Below, piece by piece: positions 41,067 to 53,400 of a DNA stretch of 64,000 bases. The notes below the pieces were generated by a model. That model did no database searches. It was not told the origin of the DNA and saw only the letters and a list, made by a program, of their open reading frames with translations. The DNA comes from Haliotis asinina (lineage: Eukaryota; Mollusca; Gastropoda; Lepetellida; Haliotidae): contig NC_090280.1 in NCBI RefSeq assembly GCF_037392515.1, positions 73,768,504-73,832,503 of the forward strand, read 5' to 3'. The number at the start of each line of letters is the position of its first letter. Position 1 is the stretch's first letter. A program made the position numbers and the translations under genes.

Positions 41067-43489
41067 CTAGGCATCCATCTTGGCACGGAACACTCTCCTC
41101 AAGAATCCAGACACACGTGACAGGAAGACTCGAACTGGGGACTGGGTCGGGGTGTCGTCATCATCAAGGTTGATGTCAACGAAATGGGGGGCATCACGGA
41201 GGACGGGGGTGAAGAGAGGGGCAGGGAGAGAGGTGGGAGGGGTGGGCAGCTCAGACAGGGGTTCAAGGATGGTCATGTATCTCCCAGTAGGACGCTGACA
41301 GGGAGGGAGAAAAGGACAAGTAGACAGTGACAGATGGTGAAAGTACAGAAAAAGGGCATAGAGTCTTAATCACCATGTAAGGAAAACGTGATTTAGATAT
41401 GGGATACATACTCAAAAATAACATTGTGAATAGTGTTCAAATGAATGGCAATGTGTTGGTGTGGCTTTGTGCTAGTAACTGATACAATGGCTAGGCCCAT
41501 ACACAAAATAAAAGACACACACTAATTCAGTTTTACAATACGAAATACTAGTAACTTATTCCCTAGAACACCCACTTGGCGAGGAGGGGCCCAGATGTCA
41601 AAGTTCAAAGGAAACCTGATCACAAGGTCAAGAGCTGTGGGAAAAAAAAGGAAAGAAAATCTGTTAAATAATCGAACGGCAAACAGAACTTGACTGTATC
41701 AAATCGTCAACAAGTGACTTTCCCCAGCATGATGTATACCACTGTTTATCATTTTATTCATATAGTTGTGCATTTAACTTATTTTTATTTTAACAAGCAT
41801 TTTCAGTGGAAATCTGACCTTTATTAATTACATTATATCAGTGTATCATTGCATAAAAGAACATGTTTAATTGATGTTAGGTTTAGCTAACTCCTATCCC
41901 TCAATAAGCTCATGATGCAATGAGACCTATTCTATTAATTATGAACTTCGGTATATATACGTTTGGCACAACCGGGTCTAGATCAGAAAGCACATGTTCG
42001 AAGCCTTTTAACCCACACTGTTGATTTGATTACATGCCACAGTTTATGGATAACAATCTTTCATTACGTTTTTTCTGCCTTTTATTACCTTTCAGAGGTA
42101 ATTCTTGGTCCATCATCAGAAGAATGGTGAATCAGCATTCACCCGATGAAGGAGCAAGAACTAGCTCTGACACGTGGTTTAGAAAATGAAAAGAAACTGT
42201 TATCCATAAAACGTGTCATGTATTCATGTTTGTTCAACTTCTAAATGCCTTTCAAAAACCTATTGATTCACTCTCTGACTATGAGTGATATTTGTATCTT
42301 TTTGTGTTATAAATAATTGAATTAATAACTATTTTTTGTTGCAGCAACAAATACTGAAGATATCTGAAGATCTTTGAGAACAGACGGAAAGAGTGGAAGA
42401 GAAATGTGAGACCTGATGGTGTTGTTTGATTTTTGTTTTGTTTATAGTTACACTCAGCAATTTTTAGGTCGGTTTGGGGGTTAGTGTTTTGATGAATAGT
42501 GACTTCCGTCTGTGAGTACCAGTGACTCTATTCTATGCAATAGTGAATATTTATCATAATATGACTTGGTGAGGCTTATTGTCATCAGGAATGTTTTCTT
42601 GATACATAGATTTGTAGCCTTTACAATCCTCACCAAATAAGCGGACGGGAAATCAGAGATGCTTATATCGTATTGCTTTGTTCACTTCACGACCCGTCCC
42701 TATACTTAACTATGACGTACTGTTGTACACATGTATTATACCGACTCCTTCGGTTGCGTGTCTTAACATTCGTATTTTCCACAGACTGTTCAGCCGGGTC
42801 AACCTAGTTATCGAAGCACCCGTACAATCCCCATGCTACTTATTCAAGTGGCTGTTGCCGAACTTTTGGCAGACAGTGGACAAAAGGAACACTTCTGTTT
42901 TTAGTAAGACCTTGAACATTATAGCTGGTAGCAATTTCACAACGAGGCACAAAAAGAATGACAACCCCAATCATCATCAGTATTAGTTTGATGTGTACAA
43001 ACTGCATATTCTGATGTATACTGCGGGAACAAGAACTGGTTTATGGGTCGGTTGAAACTCATTTAGTTTGAACTATAAGTTAGTACATTTGGCTACAGGT
43101 CTGTGGCTCCTGCATAAATACCAGTCACGCACTTATACTGGAAACAGTTTAGTATTTACTATTGCGGGAAACACAGTTGATAATGGGACGGGCACAACTG
43201 TATATGCATAAACACTAGTTATGAGCGAAAACTGCTTATTTATTATGCAGTTGTGTGAAGAAGGTGTCATTCCTCTTGCTCACAAACATACTGAAAGGTT
43301 AAAATGCCATAAGCAACAAAAATTATAAACAAATTAATAACCGCACTGGTCAGTCTTCCATAGTAGTCGGCAGGCTGTTCTGTTTCCCTACATCAGGATG
43401 AAATAAGTAAATAAGTCATAAAAGAAAGCAAAGATGGCAAAAATTAACTATTGTAGAAATAAAGAAATACCTTGGGTGTAGGAGTTCAT
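41067..43489 (-). CDS. Small unrecognised three-exon gene, copy 2 (type 2), 101 aa
   Basis: Minus-strand exons: 43489-43471 (MNSYTQ plus one base), 41634-41576 (ALDLVIRFPLNFDIWAPPRQ, identical protein to copy 1) and 41294-41067 (RPTGRYMTILEPLSELP to GFLRRVFRAKMDA, stop). Same lengths (19, 59, 228 nt), phases and splice sites as copy 1. Replacement differences are confined to exon 3: His/Arg at its first codon, two Ser changes, two Val changes and one Met/Val. Promoter at 43.6 kb and 57-bp repeats in the 3' UTR. Function unknown. Confidence 0.68.
42043..42210. mobile_element. Short element with inverted ends in intron 1
   Basis: Ends tttatggataacaatctttc and, on the minus strand, tttatggataacagtttctt enclose a 168-bp stretch with cacccgatgaaggagcaaga inside. 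The same element is at about 52.70-52.87 kb and 63.36-63.53 kb. The ends and the gatgaaggagc word recall Penelope-like element termini, but no coding part is present. Tentative. Confidence 0.45.
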
Positions 43490-43539
43490 AGTGAAAACAA
43501 CTGGTGATGAGCAGATCGTGAGGCAAATGTCAACAGAAA

Positions 43540-43640
43540 TTCAGCAATATCACAGAGGTATGATAGCGTCAAAATGGCGGTATCAGAAGTGAAACTGTCG
43601 TCATAGCGACGTCATAAATCTCGCGAGATCGTCACAGCAT
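43540..43640 (-). promoter_or_regulatory. Promoter of small gene copy 2
   Basis: TCTCGCGAGA at 43619-43628, cgacgtcat next to it and ATGGCGG at 43574. Homology with copy 1 stops abruptly about 12 bases upstream of the palindrome. Confidence 0.65.
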
Positions 43641-43707
43641 TACGAGACGTTGCTTACCTGATTCGGTGTCGGAGCGTTGCAACCAGGGAACCAGGGCCTA
43701 GCTTTTC

Positions 43708-43788
43708 GAAGCTCTCTTAGCGCTAAGATAGTCGTAACTTAATGTTAATATATGACACTTACGATTATCTTAACGCTAAGAGAGCTTC
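43708..43788. repeat. Inverted repeat (30-bp arms)
   Basis: Arms 43708-43737 and 43759-43788 (gaagctctcttagcgctaag) pair with two mismatches over a 21-base loop. It is repeated at 54369-54449. Probably a small MITE. Confidence 0.75.
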
Positions 43789-43914
43789 ATCAGTGCATAG
43801 AAAGAACCACTCAAACAAGTGCCCGATATCGCACAACCTATAGGATTCACACATTGTACCGATGGAGGAATCGAACCCGGTCTGACGTACGAACGCTTTA
43901 ACAACTTGCCTACG

Positions 43915-44165
43915 ACCACCTTATGAACTATTGTCAGCAATATTCCAGTTATATGGCAGCGGTCTGTATATAATCGAGCCTAGACCAGACAATCCAGTGA
44001 TCTACATCTTGGGCATCGATCTACACAGTTGGAATACGATGACATCTAACAACCAAGTCAGTGACCTGTGAAGATTCTGATAAGAAGTGATCACTGGATT
44101 GTCTGGTCCAGATCGCCGGCACACACCTGGAATATTGCCGAGGGCGGCGATAAAGAACAAACACG
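43915..44165. mobile_element. Two family-X repeats in opposite orientation
   Basis: Words agaccagacaatccagtgat (reverse) and gatcactggattgtctggtc (forward) lie about 100 bases apart. The same pair occurs at 54576-54826. Confidence 0.7.
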
Positions 44166-44169
44166 AATT

Positions 44170-47025
44170 CTATTCAAACAACTACATTACTATTTCGTGA
44201 ACGTTTCCTTCAACGTTGGCTGTGTTGATGAAAATTTTGTATTGTCATTGTTATAAGCCTTCGCCATTCCGAATAACAGTACAAACTGTGCAGCACCACA
44301 TTATATGGACATCGGCTTGTGTTAATACGTAGGCCGCAGTGAATGTTACCGACTAGTTCGCAGACATCAATCACCTCTTTGGTATGTATTCATGTGCATA
44401 GAACGATAACCCTTTCACTGTTTACACAAAATAAACACACTGACGATGTGAGTGCAGCTATTTTGTATATAATCTGGGGAGTGACTGGCTCTATGTACTC
44501 ATATCACGTCCTGTATTTGCCCTTAACGTTTCCCCCGAGAAGCCCCAGGCCTTAAAGACCCAGAACGGTAAAATGTTGTAGCCCTGATCAGACCCTTTAT
44601 TTTAGCTACAATATCAGTAATTCCCACCAAACACTAAATGTGATTACAAAGTTAAAGAGTTTAATTTAACCCTTGTGACTGACCAGTCTCCATTTTTACA
44701 ACAATATCAACATTTATGTCAAGATCCACATTTCTGAAAGTTTGTAATCTAAATTGCCCTCTCGAAAATGATACTATTAGTCTTTTCACTTGCATGTAGA
44801 CAACAGCTACTGATCGAGATAAAATCTAGAAATTACTGAAGGATATTTTAAAATAATAATAATAATAATAATCTTAGTTATTGGGGATGTCAAAGCTGTC
44901 GTCCATATGGACCTGCAGGAAACAAAAGTTGTGTGTCCGAGTGGTTTTCAGTCGGCTTCAAGCCTCAGGATCCACGTTAATTTTAAATGGCACTAATGCG
45001 GAGCAATTTCCGTGGACTGGTGTAAACTTTTGTTATTGTTTTTCTCCCGTGAGTACCCGGATGATATCCCAGAATTCGTGACTGGTTCGTGACATCTGCT
45101 GCGCAGTCCGTAGGCGCAACTGATAGTTTAATTATAGACAGATCAACTGAGGTGAAGTCATTTTTTACTTCATTACAAATGTATTATGAAAACAAATGAA
45201 ACACTTTGAAGGTTAATCATCTGCCAGTGATGGAAATGGTAAAAAAATATTAGGACGGAAAAATAACGAAGCCAATATACGTCTCTATATTTTGCCTCAT
45301 AACCCTAATTAGTTTATTGTCATATTTGTATGATTCTGAAAATTACTAGAAGAACACACGATCTGCTTATACTCATAGTAAATTTCTAACATAACAGCAA
45401 CATTTATACATTGTATAGATTGCCAATGTGGATCCTATTTCACACACATACGCGATCTAGTGTCTGTTTTCTGTCATACAGATTCTGCTGAATGCTACAA
45501 CAAATAAATTAAAACAAAATGCAAATAATGAATGTAAAACAGACTAATTTTATAGCAACAATGTCAGGCTACTACCTTGTTCAGGAGTGTATCCATCAAT
45601 ATCCACGTAAAAGAAATCGTATTCCATTCATCTGCCGCTGGTAAATAATCCTGCTCTGTGTCGCGTGTCTTACAACTGTCTCATTTGCGAAAAAGTAATA
45701 CATCGTTTCACGTCTTTCGTTGGTGAAAACCAGATAAACCTCTCATTGGTCTCCCAAGATAGCACACCTGGCAACTAATTGTATGATGTCCACTATTCTA
45801 AGTAATTTAGTTAACCAATAATGAGCAATCAATCAATCAACGCTAGGGTGGTTAATTCTTTGAAGGGAGGATGTTGTTTTTGCACTCACACTTTACGACA
45901 GGGTGTTGTCATCTACACACACTGCATTTTGACAAATCCGCTAGAAGATAAAAGTAATTAATCAATCAGTGTGTTATCGGTTAATCCTTTGATCGATGTT
46001 TGCTTTTGTAACTCAGCTGATAAAACCTCTTGCATCACTTACATGCACATATTACATAACACACCATTCATTTGCCATTACAGACCTTAATTAATAATGT
46101 TGAGTATTTACTCCAGACAGGTGAAATGCCAAATGGGAGCCTTTGTTGAGTAACCGAAGTGGTGTTACTACTAATTATACCTGTTAAAAAATCATTAATT
46201 GACCATCCAGGGAATGATGACAAATAACACGTGTAGGTTTACACCATCAAGCGCGAGTTACAGCAAGGAAGATGTAATCTCTGTGTCGCATGCAGCCTGA
46301 AAACACTTATGGGCCGAAACTGTTTGAGGATACCAACGGAATTTCGTTACATAAGGAATACACACTGGCATTTGCTGTGTACTTTGGTAAATAGGTGAAA
46401 TAAGGGTTTTTTTACGTAAGACAATTTTCAGATTTCTCTACCAAAGGCAAAGTCATCGTTTTTTGTTTACGAATTCAAATAAATCAACTGTGTGTTTTTA
46501 TTATCATAAATAAGAAACCATTGTAGCTACCACAGCTACCAATATTTACGTATGCTATTTGCTATCACAGCTCAACCAACACTCACAACTACCTAAATAT
46601 ACAGCTTTGCAATCTTCCGTACTGAAACAAATGGCTTGCTACGTGCCTGTAGACATCATATTTTCATGTATCATGATTAAATATCGATGTGAAAAACGCA
46701 GAAATAGGATCAAATTGGATCAGTAACTATACCATCCAAGCATCCGAAAAGTACTACCCTGCTGGGATATTTGGTTACGATCGGACAAGGAATATCATGG
46801 ATATTTTTAAACAAATGGCATATGATGGGCATCCGGCTTCCTGACTGTTTAGGTGAAGAAATTCTGCTAATATGGACAGGAACCCAGTTCCTTTGTCCGT
46901 CACGGTCGAAGGAGCGGGCGCTGACCAAATTGCGGTTTGGTCTCGTAATTAGACCGTTGGCGAGAAACATTATTCGCTCCGCATCAGTGCCCCTTTAAAT
47001 GTACTGATCACGGATCACATGTGGA
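44170..47025. other. Long stretch without a firm gene
   Basis: AT-rich with an (AAT)n tract at 44852-44872. Frames up to about 85 codons on both strands (for example 46710-46970) have no recognisable domain. One possible short minus-strand coding exon is noted at 45576-45627 (MEYDFFYVDIDGYTPEQ followed by a gtagta donor). The whole stretch is repeated at 54.83-57.69 kb. Confidence 0.5.
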
Positions 47026-47029
47026 AATG

Positions 47030-48490
47030 GCTGAGTGAGTGAGTGAGTGACTTTTTTGTTTCTTTTGGTGTATTGTTTAAAGTCAGCGGTCTGTAAAGAA
47101 CAAAGTCTGGACCAGACATTCAAGTGATCAACATCATGACCATCGAACACTCCTGATCACAGGATCCAGTTAGTTGCCTCGGTGAGTAGGTAGGCAGTGA
47201 ATGAGTGGATGAAGCAGCGAGCTGGAGAGTTGTGTCCCTTGTCATGGCCATGGAAGGGAAACAACCAGTGAATTGCAGCATACACGAGTCTTCACCCAAC
47301 AGTGGCATGATCACATGTAATCGTTATGTCACTTTCACACAGACATTGTGGTCCTAAAATCCTCACTGAGCTGGGGAGGATCAAATCTGGGAATACCCAG
47401 TGTTTCTAGGACAGTTTCAGGAAGTGAACGCCGTGTCTTCTCACATAGGAGTGACAGTACCATACCCGTACGTGTCAATGACTGCAGGTTTTCCTCCCAA
47501 AAGAATGCTGACAAACCGACACACAGACAACTCACTCACTCACTCACACAAGTGGTTGTCCAAACATTTTATACTTAGCTATACAGAAACACAACAGTTC
47601 CCTTTCGACACATTTTATTACATCACATTGATACATGTTCATGACAGGCACGATACACATTGACTGCAGATTTAGAAGTCGGCTTTGACGATGGTTGATA
47701 CCGGTAAGTCTCAGGTGAGTGGAGGGCTACCTATTTTCCACCTATGGACTGAGAAGGAAAAAAACAAACAATAAATCTTTCTGTCAAAGCAAAGTCACTT
47801 ACATGTTTCCGACTATATCATGAGTGACTATGATTTCTTTTTTCTTTTGTCCCAGCAGTGAGTGAGTGAGGTTTGTTTAACGTCGCACTCAGCAACATTC
47901 CAGCTACTTGGCTGGGGTCTTTAAATAAGCGTGTCTGGACCAGACAATCCAGTGATCTGCACAATTAGGATGGATAACAAGTCCTCGAGCTTGACCATCC
48001 GATTGGTTGTCCAAACATTTTATACTTAGCTATACAGAAACACATCAGTTCCCTTTCGACCCATTTTATTACATCACATTGATAGATGTTCATGACAGGC
48101 GCGATACACATCGACTGGAGATTTAGAAGTTGGCTTTGACGATGGCTGATACCGGTAAGTCTCTGGTGAGTGGAGGGCTAAAAACACCAAACAATAAATC
48201 TTTCTGTCAAAGCAAAGTCACTTGCATGTTTCCGACTATCTCATGAGTGACTATGATTTCTTTTTTCTTTTGTCCCAGCAGTGAGTGAGTGAGGTTTGTT
48301 TAACGTCGCACTCAGCAACATTCCAGCTACTTGGCGGGGGTCTGTAATATACAGCTGTATGGTGGCGGTCTGTAAGTAATCGAGTCTGGATAAGACAATC
48401 CAGAGACCAACAGCATGAGTATCGATCGGCTGATTTGGGAACCGATAACATGTGTCAACTAAGTCAGCGAGTCTGACCATCCGATCCCGT
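47030..48490. repeat. Cluster of family-X repeats and a local duplication
   Basis: Family-X pieces at 47030-47180, 47858-47995 and 48282-48490. Between them a block (47560-47860) is repeated at 48003-48290, sharing ccaaacattttatacttagc, gcgatacacatcgactggag-like text and catgagtgactatgatttct. The same arrangement recurs at 57.69-59.15 kb. Confidence 0.78.
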
Positions 48491-48939
48491 TAGTCACTTC
48501 TTAAAACAATAATGACCAAATGATAGCTCGAATCTTGCATTCATACTGCCTCAATTGTTGTGCACCTAAGTGGTGCTCTAACGTTTCATGTAACATGAAA
48601 AGGAGGTTCCCAAATCATGTTTGATCAGTACATCAACAGAACTCATCTGGAATTCAGTTACACAACAGATGAAAAGACAAATCAGCTAGAAAGTAAACGC
48701 TATATTTAATAGTTACAACTGAAAAGTGCAGAATAAATATATATTTAAAGAATCTCAAATCTTGTCAAAAAAAAAGAAGAAAAAAAACCAATATGAGCTA
48801 GGAAATATAGACTTTTATCTATGAATAATCCAAAACCACGAAATGTCCAAAATATCCGAAAAATGTAGAAAGTCACCAAACATATATTTATGATTCAATG
48901 CTATTAATTATTATATCACACCGCTTACAACGTGGAAAA

Positions 48940-49189
48940 ATGTCACTCTCAGCATCCATCTTAAACACACTCCACAAACATTCAAACAGTTGCAAGTAGT
49001 CATTCTAAGCATCCATCTTAAACACACTCCACAAGGATCCAAATAATTGCATGATGTCACTCTAAGCGTCCATCTTAAACACACTGCTCAAGAATCCAAA
49101 CAACTGCATGATGTCACTCTCAGCATCCACCTTAAACATACTCCACAAGATTCCAAATAATTGCAAGATGTCACTCTGAGCGCTAATCT
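48940..49189 (-). repeat. 57-bp tandem repeat remnant of copy 3a
   Basis: About four and a half units, downstream of the truncated exon 3 in the minus-strand sense. Confidence 0.85.
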
Positions 49190-49595
49190 TGGCACGGGGC
49201 ATCACGGAGGAAGGGGGGTGAAGAGAGGGACAGGGAGAGAGGTGGGAGAGGTGGGAGAGGTGGGCAGCTCAGACAGGGGTTCAAGGATGGTCATGTATCT
49301 CCCAGTAGGACGCTGACAGGGAGGGAGGGAAGGACAAGTAGAGAGTGACAGATGGTGAAAGTAGAGAAAAAAGGTAGATGTTACAAATGGATTGATAGAG
49401 TCTTACTCATATTATGACAGCAATGTGATTTACGTGTCTATACAGCACACACACATTCAGAATAGCGTCTAAATCAACAGTGTTAGTAAATGATACAATA
49501 AAATAACTTTATGAAATAACTGATTTCCTGAGACACCCACTTGGCGAGGAGGGGCCCAGATATCAAACTTCAAAGGGAACCTGATCACGAGGTCA
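49190..49595 (-). pseudogene. Small gene copy 3a (type 1), truncated
   Basis: Exon 3 (49312 down to about 49190) lacks about 110 internal bases between ggcacgg and ggcatcacgg and reaches a stop early. Exon 2 (49541 to 49595) has lost its 5' end and acceptor where it meets foreign sequence at 49595. Exon 1 and promoter are missing. Intron and exon text match copy 1 better than copy 2 (cctgatcacgaggtca), so it is type 1. A 57-bp repeat remnant lies at 48940-49189. Confidence 0.82.
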
Positions 49596-49827
49596 ATATT
49601 TAACAGTTATAGCTGGTAAGTGTAGAATATAATTTATGTTCTAAATTCTTGGTTGAAAAAAAGCCAAAATTTGCAAGGGAAAACAGAATAATCCCAAACC
49701 ACTAAAATCCAGAACATCCAAAAAAAATGGAAGGTCCGGAAGGTAAAGAAAAAACACGAAGTCGTATACCATGTTGTATTTAGGCACCAATGCAATTACA
49801 TATTACATGACACAGCCTCCAAAGTGG

Positions 49828-50411
49828 CAAGATGTCACTCTCAGCATCCATGTTTAATACACTCCACAAGAATCCGAAACAGTTGGAAGTAGTCACTTTC
49901 AGCATCCATCTTAAATACACTTAACAAAAATTCAAACAGTTGCAAGTAGTCACTCTCAGCGTCCATCTTAAACACACTCCTCAAGAATCCAAACAACTGC
50001 AAGATGTCACTCTAAGCGTCCATCTTAAACACTCTCCTAAAAAATCCAAGCAACTGCAAGATGTCACTCTAAACGTCCATCATAAACACTCTCCTCAAAA
50101 ATCCAAACAGTCGCAAGTAGTCACTCTAAGCGTCCATCTTAAACACTCTCCTCAAGAATCCAAACAGTTGCAAGATGTCAGACACTCTCAGCATCCATCT
50201 TAAACACACTCCTCAAGAATCCAAACAATCGCAAGCTGTCACTCTAGGCATCCATCCTAACCATACTGCACAATAATCCAAGTGATTGCAAGATGTCACC
50301 CTCAGCCTTTGCCTTAAACACATTTCTCAATAATCCAAGTATTTGCAAGATGTCACTCTAAGCATCCATCTTAAACACACTCCTCAAGAATCTAAATAAT
50401 TGCATGTCACT
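49828..50411 (-). repeat. 57-bp tandem repeat in 3' UTR of copy 3b
   Basis: About ten units, in register with the CDS end. One unit fewer than copy 2. Confidence 0.9.
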
Positions 50412-53400
50412 CTAGGCATCCATCTTGGCACGGAACACTCTCCTCAAGAATCCAGACACACGTGACAGGAAGACTCGAACTGGGGACTGGGTCGGGGTGT
50501 CGTCATCATCAAGGTTGATGTCAACGAAATGGGGGACATCACGGAGGACGGGGGTGAAGAGAGGGGCAGGGAGAGAGGTGGGAGGGGTGGGCAGCTCAGA
50601 CAGGGGTTCAAGGATGGTCATGTATCTCCCAGTAGGACGCTGACAGGGAGGGAGAAAAGGACAAGTAGACAGTGACAGATGGTGAAAGTAGAGAAAAAGG
50701 GCATAGAGTCTTAATCACTATGTAAGGAAAACGTGATTTAGATATGGGATACATACTCAAAAATAACATTGTGAATAGTGTTCAAATGAATGGCAATGTG
50801 TTGGTGTGGCTTTGTGCAGTAACTGATATAATGGATAGGCCGATACACAAAATAAAAGACACACACAAATTCAGTTTTACAATACGAAATACTAGTAACT
50901 TATTCCCTAGAACACCCACTTGGCGAGGAGGGGCCCAGATGTCAAAGTTCAAAGGAAACCTGATCACAAGGTCAAGAGCTGTGGGGAAAAAAAGGAAAGA
51001 AAATCTGTTAAATAATCGAACGGCAAACAGAACTTGACTGTATCAAATCGTCAACAAGTGACTTTCCCCAGCATGATATATACCACTGTTTGTCATTTTA
51101 TTCATATAGTTGTGCATTTAACTTATTTTTATTTTAACAAGCATTTTCAGTGGAAATCTGACCTTTATTAATTACATTATATCAGTGTATCATTGCATAA
51201 AAGAACATGTTTATTTGATGTTAGGTTTAGCTAACTCCTATCCCTCAATAAGCTCATGATGCAATGAGACCTATTCTATTAATTATGAACTTCGGTCACA
51301 GAAAACGTATATATACAGTGTTCCCAGAAATTATTGAGAAAATCTTTGTTTTTTTTCTAATGATGCTAAGATTGGAAAAAGGGCTTTCACTATGCACTAA
51401 GCATACTAAATAAGGGAGACAACTCTTGAAGGCTTAGAAGGCAGCTCATTACGTCAAGAGTTATCTCCCTTGTCTGAGCAGACGGCTTCCTGTCTTGACA
51501 TGGCAGAATTTACAGCAAGAGAGAAAAGAAAGCTCATTCTAGATGATTTTGAAAGGTTTGAGGCTGATGCTAAAGTGTTAGCTTGTAGACATGGTATTCC
51601 TCTGTCTACAGTATACAGAACTTTGAAGAATATTCAAACAGGAACCGGGATAGAGCACAACGCAGGGGCAGGTCGGCCTAGGAAATTCAGTGTTGTGGAT
51701 CGCCGAAGACCTGGGCAGATTGTGAGTAGGGGCAAATTGAAAAGTGTTGAGAACATCAGAAATGAAATGATTAGCAGAGGAAGTCCTCAGGTATGCAATG
51801 AAACAGTTAGGCAGGAATTACAGAGACTTAATTGGGTGAAAAAACGTGGAATTCCCTCGCCGTTGATGAAAGATGCACAAAAGGAAAAACGTTTAAACTG
51901 GTGTCGGGCTCATGAAAATCAAGATTGGGATAATGTTTTCTTTTCGGATGAAAGTTCTGTTTGGCTTTTCCCTAATTGTGTGAAAATTTGGACCAAAGAT
52001 ACTGTCAAACCTATCTACCAGCGACCAAAACATAGCCCGAAGTTTCACATGTGGGGTGGCATATCGGCTCGCGGAGTGACGCCATTGTGTGTTTTCACGG
52101 GAAACTTGACAAAAGAAAGATACGTTGACATTCTAAATGGTCACCTTCTTCCGACAGCACAAACATTGTATGAAGATGATTGGATTTTCCAGCATGATAA
52201 TGACCCAAAACACACTGCGCGCTACTCAAAACAGTGGTTGTCGAGCGAAAATGTTCAAGTTTTAGACTGGCCCAGTTACAGCCCAGACCTAAACCCAATT
52301 GAGAATGTATGGGGAGTCATGAAGGACAGAATAAACCAAAAGGGACTGAGAAATATTGAAGATATGAAGGCCGAGGTGGTCCAATATTGGGACACCCTGT
52401 CACACGATTATCTACAAACTTTGATGGGTAGTGTGCCTAGGCATATTCAGGCATGCATTGCTGAGCGAGGAGGTCTAACAAAGTACTAAAACAAGACTGA
52501 GACTGTAAAAGGATGATGTTTTAACATGTTTATGTAAGTAAAACGCCAGAAGTTAAAAAACGTAATGAGTTACATGACGCAACATGATTCTCAATAATTT
52601 CTGGGAATACTATACGTTTGGCACAAGCGGGTCTAGATCAGAAAGCACATGTTCGAAATAGCCTTTCAACCTACACTGTTGATTTGATTACACGACACAG
52701 TTTATGGATAACAATCTTTCATTACGTTTTTTCTGCCTTTTATTACCTTTCAGAGGTAATTCTTGGTCCATCATCAGAAGAATGGTGAATCAGCATTCAC
52801 CCGATGAAGGAGCAAGAACTAGCTCTGACACGTGGTTTAGAAAATGAAAAGAAGCTGTTATCCATAAAACGTGTCATGTATTCATGTTTGTTCAACTTCT
52901 AAATGCCTTTCAAAAACCTATTGATTCACTCTCTGACTATGAGTGATATTTGTATCTTTTTGTGTTATAAATAATTGAATTAATAACTATTTTTTGTTGC
53001 AGCAACAAATACTAAAGATATCTTCAGAAGATCTTTGAGAACAGACGGAAAGAGTGGAAGAGAAATGTGAGACCTGATGGTGTTGTTTGATTTTTGTTTT
53101 GTTTATAGTTACACTCAGCAATTTTTAGGTCGGTTTGGGGGTTAGTGTTTTGATGAATAGTGACTTCCGTCTGTGAGTACCAGTGACTCTATTCTATGCA
53201 ATAGTGAATATTTATCATAATATGACTTGGCGAGGCTTATTGTCATCAGGAATGTTTTCTTGATACATAGATTTGTAGCCTTTACAATCCTCACCAAATA
53301 AGCGGACGGGAAATCAGAGATGCTTATATCGTATTGCTTTCTTCACTTCACGACCCGTCCCTATACCTAACTATGACGTACTGTTGTACACATGTATTAT

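Noticed and set aside
46710-46998. Overlapping 75-86 codon frames (also 57371-57659)
   Set aside because: No domain, no splice support, both strands open equally. Repeated only because of the segmental duplication.
52095-52298. Minus-strand frame inside the Tc1 transposase (also 62755)
   Set aside because: Shadow of the transposase reading frame.
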